A DNA stretch of 43,374 nt, from assembly GCA_020852755.1 (NCBI GenBank), contig JADZAF010000277.1, positions 1 to 43,374 on the forward strand, written 5' to 3'. A program made the position numbers and the translations under genes. Source of the DNA: Bryobacterales bacterium (GTDB taxonomy: Bacteria > Acidobacteriota > Terriglobia > Bryobacterales > Bryobacteraceae). The notes beneath the pieces are model-generated. The model had not been told where the DNA came from and did no database searches. It worked only from the letters and a program-made list of their open reading frames with translations. Shown here piece by piece: positions 37,948-43,374 of the stretch (its first letter is position 1; each line of letters begins with the position of its first letter).

Positions 37948-38123
37948 TCCCCGGGTGCGCAGGCCCGGTCCGCAAGGATCCCGGCAGGCTCCAACGCCCG
38001 CTGCCCGGATTCGCGGCCAGGGTTGGCCCTCCCGGCGGCACGACCACTTCCGGGAGGCGGCCGGGCGGATTCATCGCTGGGGCGAACGTGTGAACCCGCC
38101 GTGCTCTTCCAGCGGCTCGCGAC

Positions 38124-38603
38124 TCACTTCACCAGGGTGGCCACAGCCTGGGCTTCGGCCGAGCGGCCTTCGCCCACCGGACCCAACCCTTCGGCGGTTT
38201 TGAACTTCACGGAAACGCAATCCACCGGCAGGCCCAGCGTCTCGGCCAGTTTCCGGCGGATCGGGTCCCGGTACTCCTTGAGCTTCGGCCGTTCCAGGAT
38301 GACCGTGGAGTCCACCTGAAGGAGCCGGAACCCGCCGGCCGCAGCCAGTTCCACCGCATATTTCAGAAACGCCAGGCTGCCCGCGCCTTTCCATCGGGGA
38401 TCGCTGTCGGGGAAATGCGCGCCGATATCCCCCAGCGCCGCCGCCCCGAGGATCGCGTCGGTGATCGCGTGGGCAAGGACGTCCGCGTCGGAATGGCCTT
38501 CCAGCCCCAGTTCCGACGGGATCGACACGCCGCCGAGAATCAAAGCGCGTCCTGAAACCAGGCGGTGGGTATCCCACCCGGTGCCGGTCCGGTACCCGCT
38601 CAA
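38124..38603 (-). CDS. ispF: IspF, 2-C-methyl-D-erythritol 2,4-cyclodiphosphate synthase
   Basis: MEP-pathway enzyme converting CDP-ME 2-phosphate to the cyclic diphosphate. The zinc ligands are Asp11 and His13 in GTGWDTHRL and His45 in GHSDADVLAHAITDAI; FPDSDPRWKGAGS, and VDSTVILERPKL are family-typical. I start it at TTG 38603, overlapping the ispD stop as TTGA. This gives 159 residues, the normal length, and no ATG or GTG lies near the conserved N-terminus. The much longer open frame upstream is a shadow inside ispD. The overlap implies translational coupling with ispD. Confidence 0.95.
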   Translation of the reverse strand: MSGYRTGTGWDTHRLVSGRALILGGVSIPSELGLEGHSDADVLAHAITDAILGAAALGDIGAHFPDSDPRWKGAGSLAFLKYAVELAAAGGFRLLQVDSTVILERPKLKEYRDPIRRKLAETLGLPVDCVSVKFKTAEGLGPVGEGRSAEAQAVATLVK

Positions 38604-39331
38604 ACCGGGGCCGTCTCCTGGGCCAGGAACAGGCGGGCCAGTTCCATGTCCGAGGGCTTGGTGATCTTGATGTTGCGATCGCTGCCCAGCACGACGCTGA
38701 CCTCGATCTGCTCGAGGTGCTCCACCAGACTCGCTTCGTCGGTCCCGTGGAAGCCGTCCTCGCGGGCGCGCTGGAAGGCCTGGCGCAGCAGGTCCAGACG
38801 GAAGACCTGCGGCGTCTGGGCCAGCACCAGCTTGTCGCGCGGTATGGTCGAACGGATCTTCACCTGGCCGGTGGAACCGCTGGTCACCTGCTTGACCGTA
38901 TCCACTGGCACAATCCCCACGATGGCGGCGCCGGTGCGTGCCGCCTCCGAGATGGTCTTGCGGATGGTATCGAGTTCCACGAACGGCCGCACCGCGTCGT
39001 GCACGGCCACCAGATCGAAAGAATCGTCCAGCGCCGCCAGGGCATTGTCCACGGACTGCTGGCGCGAATCGCCCCCCTGCACGACCCGCACGGGCGTGGC
39101 CAGCCCCTTGCCGCGCAGAAGTTCGCCGACCCACTCCATGTCTTCGCGGCGCAGCGCCACGACGATCTCGCTGATCAGTTCGCAGGAGGCAAACTTGCGC
39201 ACCGTGTGCACAAGAATCGGCGAACCCTCCAGAAGCATGAACTGCTTGCGGCTGGTGCCGGTCTTTTCCGCGCTGGCGCGGCCCATGCGTGTCCCCAGGC
39301 CGGCGGCGGGGAGGATGGCGGCGGTTTTCAT
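38600..39331 (-). CDS. ispD: IspD, 2-C-methyl-D-erythritol 4-phosphate cytidylyltransferase
   Basis: MEP-pathway enzyme that transfers CMP from CTP to MEP. 243 residues. Nucleotide-binding loop ILPAAGLGTRMG, Lys of SRKQFMLLEG, VQGGDSRQQSVDNAL, and AVHDAVRPFV are all present; TDEASLVEHL and VVLGSDRNIKIT close the domain. ATG 39331 follows the stop codon of the PIN-TRAM gene without a gap (TAGATG), and its own stop overlaps ispF. The yacL-ispD-ispF order is conserved in Firmicutes and other phyla. The group is transcribed from the promoter region upstream of 40420. Confidence 0.97.
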   Translation of the reverse strand: MKTAAILPAAGLGTRMGRASAEKTGTSRKQFMLLEGSPILVHTVRKFASCELISEIVVALRREDMEWVGELLRGKGLATPVRVVQGGDSRQQSVDNALAALDDSFDLVAVHDAVRPFVELDTIRKTISEAARTGAAIVGIVPVDTVKQVTSGSTGQVKIRSTIPRDKLVLAQTPQVFRLDLLRQAFQRAREDGFHGTDEASLVEHLEQIEVSVVLGSDRNIKITKPSDMELARLFLAQETAPV

Positions 39332-40420
39332 CTAGGACTCTATCGTAGTCCGTTCGGTGACCGCCTCGGCGGCCGCGGCCTTGCGCTGCGGCCGGTCGTG
39401 GCGCTCGCTCGAAACGGAATGGATGCGGTCGTCGAAGCGCCCGAAGATCATCTTTCCCGCGGTAGTCTGCAGGACGCTGGTCACGGTGATGTCGATGGTC
39501 TTCGAAATCATCTTCTTGGCGTTATCCACCACAACCATGGTGCCGTCGTCGAGGTAGGCCACACCCTGGTTGTACTCCTTACCCTCTTTCAGGATGAAGA
39601 CGCGCATCGTCTCGCCGGGCAGGACGATGGGCTTCAGAGCGTTGGCCAGTTCGTTGATGTTCAGCACCTCGACCCCGTGCAGCTGCGCCACCTTGTTCAA
39701 ATTGAAATCGTTGGTGACGATCTTGCAGTCGTAGATCTTGGCCAGCTCGATGAGCTTCATGTCCACATCGCGGACATGCGGGAAATCGTCTTCGACAATC
39801 TGCACGTTCAGGTGCACCATCTTCTGAATGCGCTGCAGGATGTCCAACCCGCGCCGCCCGCGGTTGCGCTTCATGGAATCGGCCGAGTCGGCCACCAGCT
39901 GCAGCTCGCGCAGCACGAACTGGGGGATCACCAGCACGCCGTCCAGAAAGCCGGTTTCCGCGATGTCCGCGATCCGCCCGTCGATGATCACGCTGGTGTC
40001 CAGGATCTTAAAGGCCTTTTTGGCGGTTTTCTCTCCGCCGAAAACCCCGCCCAGCGCCGCAAGGTTTAACATGTCTCCCTTGCTGGCGCCCACCACCAGC
40101 CCAATGTAGGTCATCCATAACAGGATGGCCAGTTGAGTGAACCGGATCGCGACCGATCCGCTGCCCGGACCAATGCGCTCGATCACGGTGGACATGAGGA
40201 AAGCGCCGATAATGCCGAGCACCGAGCCGAAAGCCGCCCCGATCAAGCGCTTCAGGCTCACCTGCTTCAGGCGCATCTCAAAGAAAATAATGCCCAAACC
40301 GAGCACCAGCCCGATCAGACCGTTCACCCATGCCTGTTCATTGGAAAAAGGCCCGATGAAGTACGCCGCCAGGGCCAGGACGGCCACGAATACAACCCGT
40401 ATGATGATCAGGTCGATCAT
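39332..40420 (-). CDS. YacL-like membrane PIN-TRAM domain protein
   Basis: 362 residues: four hydrophobic helices (about 4-22, 31-48, 58-80, 92-111), then a PIN-like nuclease domain (about 137-262) and a C-terminal TRAM RNA-binding domain (about 270-330). The acidic PIN residues are in KILDTSVIIDGRI (Asp141), FVLRELQ (Glu172), VRDVDMKLIELA (Asp220) and IVTNDFNL (Asp238), so nuclease activity is likely. YacL homologues of this architecture occur next to ispD. They are membrane-bound and probably act on RNA, but the target is unknown. The tail (about 338-362) is polar and Ala/Arg-rich. ATG 40420 is the operon's first start, with AAGGGGTGA just upstream. Confidence 0.95.
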   Translation of the reverse strand: MIDLIIIRVVFVAVLALAAYFIGPFSNEQAWVNGLIGLVLGLGIIFFEMRLKQVSLKRLIGAAFGSVLGIIGAFLMSTVIERIGPGSGSVAIRFTQLAILLWMTYIGLVVGASKGDMLNLAALGGVFGGEKTAKKAFKILDTSVIIDGRIADIAETGFLDGVLVIPQFVLRELQLVADSADSMKRNRGRRGLDILQRIQKMVHLNVQIVEDDFPHVRDVDMKLIELAKIYDCKIVTNDFNLNKVAQLHGVEVLNINELANALKPIVLPGETMRVFILKEGKEYNQGVAYLDDGTMVVVDNAKKMISKTIDITVTSVLQTTAGKMIFGRFDDRIHSVSSERHDRPQRKAAAAEAVTERTTIES

Positions 40421-40464
40421 GAGTCACCCCTTTCTCGGGTGGATGCCTAACGACCTCATGTGCA

Positions 40465-40470
40465 ATTATA
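40465..40470 (-). promoter_or_regulatory. consensus -10 TATAAT, proximal promoter of the yacL-ispD-ispF operon
   Basis: TATAAT on the minus strand, 44 bases upstream of ATG 40420, matches the sigma-70 -10 exactly. TTGAAT lies only eight bases upstream of it, so a standard -35 is missing. Confidence 0.5.
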
Positions 40471-40549
40471 AACCTTCGATTCAAGACTACACGTTCCGAA
40501 ATCCCGTCCAGTGGGGCTATTGGGTGGCCGAACCGGAGTGGTGCGGTTG

Positions 40550-40558
40550 AGTATAGCA
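40550..40558 (-). promoter_or_regulatory. extended -10 TGCTATACT, distal promoter of the yacL-ispD-ispF operon
   Basis: TGCTATACT on the minus strand lies about 130 bases upstream of ATG 40420. TTGACA occurs just eight bases upstream of TATACT, too close for a normal -35, so activity would depend on the extended TGn. Confidence 0.45.
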
Positions 40559-40807
40559 CGCCCTGTCAAGATCCTGATGCGCGAGCCGCCGGATGCGTTC
40601 CAAGCCCTGTGCCTGGCTCTTCCGAAGCGATTCGGCCGCTTCCCCCTTTTCCGGCAACTCACACCAAAACAGCACGACAATAGGAGGGCAAGCTCCGGTT
40701 TCGCGGATCAAGGCTTGTACACCCGGGCACCGACCGGCTGTATCTATCCTCACGTTTCAGTCTCATGGCTTCGATGAGAAGGCCATCCGTCCCGTGTCAT
40801 CCCGGCA

Positions 40808-40816
40808 TGGTAAGAT
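40808..40816 (+). promoter_or_regulatory. extended -10 TGGTAAGAT of the heparinase-like gene
   Basis: TGGTAAGAT ends eight bases before ATG 40825 and rules out the upstream in-frame ATG codons at 40765 and 40807, which lie before or inside it. The mRNA would be leaderless or nearly so. Confidence 0.55.
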
Positions 40817-40824
40817 TCGCGGTC

Positions 40825-42846
40825 ATGAGAGCCCAACCGATCGCGCTGGCCGGTTTCTTTCTGCTTGCGGCAGGAGGCGTGGGCTGGGGCGCCGATATCC
40901 GGAACGTCATCTCCGCAAGGGCGCGGCTGCTGAAGGATTTTCCGGGACAGCAGATCCAGCCGGCCACTCCCGAGGTTCTAAGCAGGGCGAGAAAGATCGC
41001 CGGCGGCACCGTCTTTTTCTACGGCACAACCCCGGTCGAAGTCGGCCTGAAGAACATTGACTGGTCGGGATCGCACATCCGCCACCAGGAATGGCCGGCG
41101 CAATTGAACCGGTTCTTTCACCTGGAGCCTCTGGCCGCCGCCTATCGCGCAACCGGCGACGAGACTTTCGCCCGCGCCGCCCGGGCCTACATCGAAGACT
41201 GGCTCCGGGAGGACCCCTACCGGTCGGCCGAGAGCACCCGTCCGGGCGACAACACCTTGAATATCAGCATCCGGCTGGGCAGCAGCGTGCATAGCGGCTG
41301 GGGAGGAGCGCTGCCGGTTTTCCTCAAGAGCCCCGCGTTCGACGATGCGTTTGTCGGCCGCGTGCTGGCCTCCATGGCGCACCAGGCCGGCTTCCTGAGC
41401 AGGCGCCTGACGGCTTCGGGGAACTGGCGGATCTCGCAGCTCGACGCCCTGGTCTTCACCGCGTTGCGATTTCCCTTCCTGGAGAACGCGCCGCGTCTGC
41501 TCGAAGCCGGGATCGCCGGTATGCAGGCAGCTCTCGCGACCCAGTTCCTGCCTGACGGCGTACACATCGAGCGGACTCCCGGCTACGCGGACTGGATGGC
41601 CCGGGTGGCGGTGAACTACTCGATCCTGCCGCGGATCGTTCCCAACGCCGACGCCGGGGTGCGGCGGGAGCGCGTGCTGCGCTCGCTCGACTACATGGCC
41701 CAATCCGAGTTGTTTGGAGTCAACGACGCCTCCGCCCCTCATCGGGATCCCGCGGCATTGCGGGGCCTGCAGACCCGGGAAGAGTTGCTGCGGCGGCTGC
41801 TGCCAGGGAAAGCGGTCCAGCCGCCTCCGCTGGAACAGGTGTTTCCGGACGCGGGACAGGTCTTCCTCCGTTCCGGCTGGAGCCCCGGTTCGGATTACCT
41901 GGCCTTCGATGCCAGCACCTGGGGAGGCGGGCATGGACATTTGAGCCGCCTGTCATTTGTCTTCCGCTCCAGGGGCCGGGCGCTGGTGGCCGATCCGGGC
42001 ATTTTGACCTACGAGATGACCGACCCCTTCGGCCCCTACGGCAAATCGACCGCGGCCCACAGCACTCTCAACCTGGAGGGTGGCAACCAGTCGGGCGCCG
42101 ACGCGCAGTTGCTCCGTACGGCTTTTGCCGCGGACGTGGCCCTGGTTCACGCGCGCTACCAGGGCGGCTACTGGACGGGCCGATATGGCTGGAACTTCAA
42201 CGCCGGACGGGGCACGGGAACCTATGGCAGCCACGAGCGAGTACTGCTCTGGGTCAAGGGCGGCTACGTGCTGGTGCTGGACTCCATGGAGGCGGATCCC
42301 GGCGCCGATATCCGCAACTGCTGGCAGCTCGGCCCCATGGAGCGCTGGAAGCAGGATCCCGCCAGGCTGGAGTGGTGGTCGGAGAATCCGGACGGTAACC
42401 TGTGGCTGGCCATGGTGCGGGCGCCGGAAAGCACCCGGATGCGGTGCTGGGAAGGCAGCCGGGAACCGCTGCGCGGCTGGGTCGGCAGCAGGGGGCACGA
42501 ATCAGTACCCGCGCCGCTGGTCGAGTTCAGCTACCCGGCGGGCCGCGGCCCTGCGTCCTCGGCCGTGCTGCTGGCGCCCTTCACCGGAACGGCCAGGCCC
42601 GGCTTCCGGGTCCGGGTACCGGAAGGCGGCGGCCCCGTCCAGCGCCTCGAGATCGGTCTGCCGGACGGATTCACCGATCTGATCGCCTGGTCCGGTGGTC
42701 TGGCCCTGCCCGTTGACGACGGCCGCCCGTTCCTCACCGACGGAACCCTGGTCTGGGTGAGGCTGGACGCCGGCGGGAAGCCGGTCAAGCACTTCTCGCT
42801 CAATGGGCGCTTCCTCAAGTTCAACGGCACGCCGCTCACGCGATGA
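40825..42846 (+). CDS. secreted heparinase II/III-like polysaccharide lyase
   Basis: Exported protein of 673 residues: a signal peptide (RAQPIALAGFFLLAAGGVGWGA), an alpha/alpha-toroid domain (about 30-330) and a C-terminal beta-sandwich (about 335-600). Toroid landmarks are WSGSHIRHQEWPAQLNRF, a Tyr in YRATGDETFARAARAYIEDW, GNWRISQLDALVF and QFLPDGVHIERTPGYADWM. The beta domain has AFDASTWGGGHGHLSRLSF and ILTYEMTDPFGPYGKSTAAHSTLN, the usual heparinase II/III His-containing segments. It probably cleaves acidic polysaccharides (uronic-acid-containing) by beta-elimination; the substrate is not fixed. It links to the other sugar-acid genes in the window (mannonate dehydratase-like, HpaI-like), but not by operon. 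Confidence 0.9.
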   Translation: MRAQPIALAGFFLLAAGGVGWGADIRNVISARARLLKDFPGQQIQPATPEVLSRARKIAGGTVFFYGTTPVEVGLKNIDWSGSHIRHQEWPAQLNRFFHLEPLAAAYRATGDETFARAARAYIEDWLREDPYRSAESTRPGDNTLNISIRLGSSVHSGWGGALPVFLKSPAFDDAFVGRVLASMAHQAGFLSRRLTASGNWRISQLDALVFTALRFPFLENAPRLLEAGIAGMQAALATQFLPDGVHIERTPGYADWMARVAVNYSILPRIVPNADAGVRRERVLRSLDYMAQSELFGVNDASAPHRDPAALRGLQTREELLRRLLPGKAVQPPPLEQVFPDAGQVFLRSGWSPGSDYLAFDASTWGGGHGHLSRLSFVFRSRGRALVADPGILTYEMTDPFGPYGKSTAAHSTLNLEGGNQSGADAQLLRTAFAADVALVHARYQGGYWTGRYGWNFNAGRGTGTYGSHERVLLWVKGGYVLVLDSMEADPGADIRNCWQLGPMERWKQDPARLEWWSENPDGNLWLAMVRAPESTRMRCWEGSREPLRGWVGSRGHESVPAPLVEFSYPAGRGPASSAVLLAPFTGTARPGFRVRVPEGGGPVQRLEIGLPDGFTDLIAWSGGLALPVDDGRPFLTDGTLVWVRLDAGGKPVKHFSLNGRFLKFNGTPLTR

Positions 42847-42920
42847 AGGCTTGCGGGAAGCCGGGGCCGCGGGCCCGGAGGCGGCCGCTTCCCGGAGTGG
42901 TCACGGGCCACTGCGTGCTT

Positions 42921-42929
42921 TGGTAAGCT
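42921..42929 (+). promoter_or_regulatory. extended -10 TGGTAAGCT of the CDP-alcohol phosphatidyltransferase gene
   Basis: TGGTAAGCT ends eight bases before ATG 42938. It is almost identical to the element before the radical SAM gene (AGGTAAGCT, 11791-11799). No SD is visible. Confidence 0.55.
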
Positions 42930-42937
42930 TGCGTGTC

Positions 42938-43374
42938 ATGCAGGATAAGCGGCACAAGGCCGGGGGAACCGCCGGGTTCCGCGAAGCCGGCCGCGAGCAG
43001 ACCAGCCTGCTTGCCGTCGCCGAGAAACGGCTGCTGGTCTCCATGGCGCACAAGGCTCCGGCCTGGCTCACCTCCGATCACCTTACCCTGTTAGGGTTCG
43101 TCTCCCTGTTCCTTGCGGGACTGTCTTACTGGCTGGCCCGCTGGAGCAAGCCGGCCTTGCTGGCCGTCATCGTCTTCCTGGCGTTGAACTGGCTGGGCGA
43201 CAGCCTGGATGGAACCCTCGCCCGCGTGCGGAACCGGCAGCGGCCCCGCTACGGCTTTTACGTGGACCATGTGTGCGACGCCTTCGGCACCCTCTTCCTG
43301 GTAGCCGGAATGGCCCTCTCCGGCTACATGAGCCCGCTGGTGGCGGCTGCAGTCCTGGTGGTCTACTATCTGCT
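42938..43374 (+). CDS. CDP-alcohol phosphatidyltransferase, N-terminal part (runs off the window)
   Basis: Integral membrane enzyme that exchanges CMP of a CDP-alcohol for another alcohol in phospholipid synthesis. 145 codons are visible. After a polar N-terminal stretch (about 1-40) and SDHLTLLGFVSLFLAGL, the family motif D-G-x2-A-R-x8-G-x3-D-x3-D is complete: DGTLAR, then GFYVDHVCD. The following helices (LFLVAGMALSGYMSP) begin the membrane bundle. The product (phosphatidylglycerol phosphate, phosphatidylinositol or other) cannot be told from this part. The start is fixed by the -10 element eight bases upstream. Confidence 0.93.
   Translation, partial: MQDKRHKAGGTAGFREAGREQTSLLAVAEKRLLVSMAHKAPAWLTSDHLTLLGFVSLFLAGLSYWLARWSKPALLAVIVFLALNWLGDSLDGTLARVRNRQRPRYGFYVDHVCDAFGTLFLVAGMALSGYMSPLVAAAVLVVYYL

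Larger units (their letters stand above)
40421..40824. other. 404-bp divergent promoter region, yacL operon / heparinase gene
   Basis: No gene is secure. Two -10-like elements face the yacL operon (40465-40470 and 40550-40558) and one faces the heparinase-like gene (40808-40816). A minus-strand frame of 78 codons (40517-40753) reads rather smoothly (ETGACPPIVVLFWCELPEKG), but its codons include the TGCTATACT promoter element and no domain is recognised, so I leave it unannotated. Confidence 0.5.

Noticed and set aside
38604-39134. Long upstream extension of the ispF frame
   Set aside because: It lies entirely inside ispD in another frame; true IspF proteins begin a few residues before the GTGWDTHRL segment.
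40517-40753. 78-codon minus-strand frame between yacL and the heparinase gene
   Set aside because: It reads smoothly in part, but contains the TGCTATACT promoter element, lacks an SD and has no recognisable family. It could be revisited if homologues are found.
1-43374. CRISPR arrays, rRNA, intact insertion sequences, replication origin
   Set aside because: I looked for regularly spaced repeats, transposase motifs, rRNA-like stretches and DnaA-box clusters and found none that hold up.

Overview
This 43.4 kb window is high-GC bacterial chromosome (about two-thirds GC by eye) that most resembles an acidobacterium, probably of the Bryobacterales/Solibacter type. No single gene proves this. The case rests on a combination: a carboxypeptidase-regulatory-domain TonB receptor of the Oar type, an acidobacterial-type VWFA protein, a bacillithiol synthase (BshC), a PEP-CTERM protein with its CAAX-type protease, and many signal-peptide or Tat-targeted carbohydrate enzymes. 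I see no rRNA, tRNA, CRISPR array or intact insertion sequence.

Layout. 1-5411 (minus): TonB receptor (cut by the window edge), a two-domain universal stress protein and a GH36-type glycosidase. 5525-7390 (plus): a lipoprotein di-heme peroxidase and a membrane cytochrome c, separated by a large perfect palindrome. 7455-11698: an Ldh-type dehydrogenase, an amidohydrolase and a YfhO-like membrane protein. 11809-13973 (plus): radical SAM protein, membrane-anchored double Ig-like protein and DsrE protein. 14008-19818: a Tat-exported mannonate-dehydratase-like protein, a small monooxygenase, and a minus-strand group of tandem alpha/beta hydrolase, Tat-targeted amidohydrolase and Gfo/Idh/MocA oxidoreductase. 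19893-24632 (plus): small membrane protein, rhomboid protease, VWFA protein, receiver-only response regulator and GH3 glycosidase.

24633-28278 is different. GC falls to about half, coding density drops, and the region holds a frameshifted small gene, an intact 667-residue GHKL ATPase with a C-terminal PD-(D/E)XK-like nuclease signature, a small unknown gene, and what may be the N-terminal stub of a tyrosine recombinase on the opposite strand. I read this as a decaying mobile or defence island. The ATPase-nuclease protein is the best candidate for an undescribed system.

28279-43374 returns to core-type DNA: metallo-beta-lactamase-fold hydrolase, multi-sensor histidine kinase, bshC, HpcH/HpaI aldolase, PEP-CTERM protein, CAAX-type protease, APC permease, stand-alone LigD-type polymerase domain, the tightly packed yacL-ispD-ispF operon, a heparinase II/III-like protein, and the start of a CDP-alcohol phosphatidyltransferase.

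A recurrent regulatory feature is an extended -10 element (TGGTAnnnT and close variants) only 8-18 bp upstream of many start codons, often without a clear Shine-Dalgarno. This suggests that leaderless or very short-leader transcripts are common here. It also decides several start codons.
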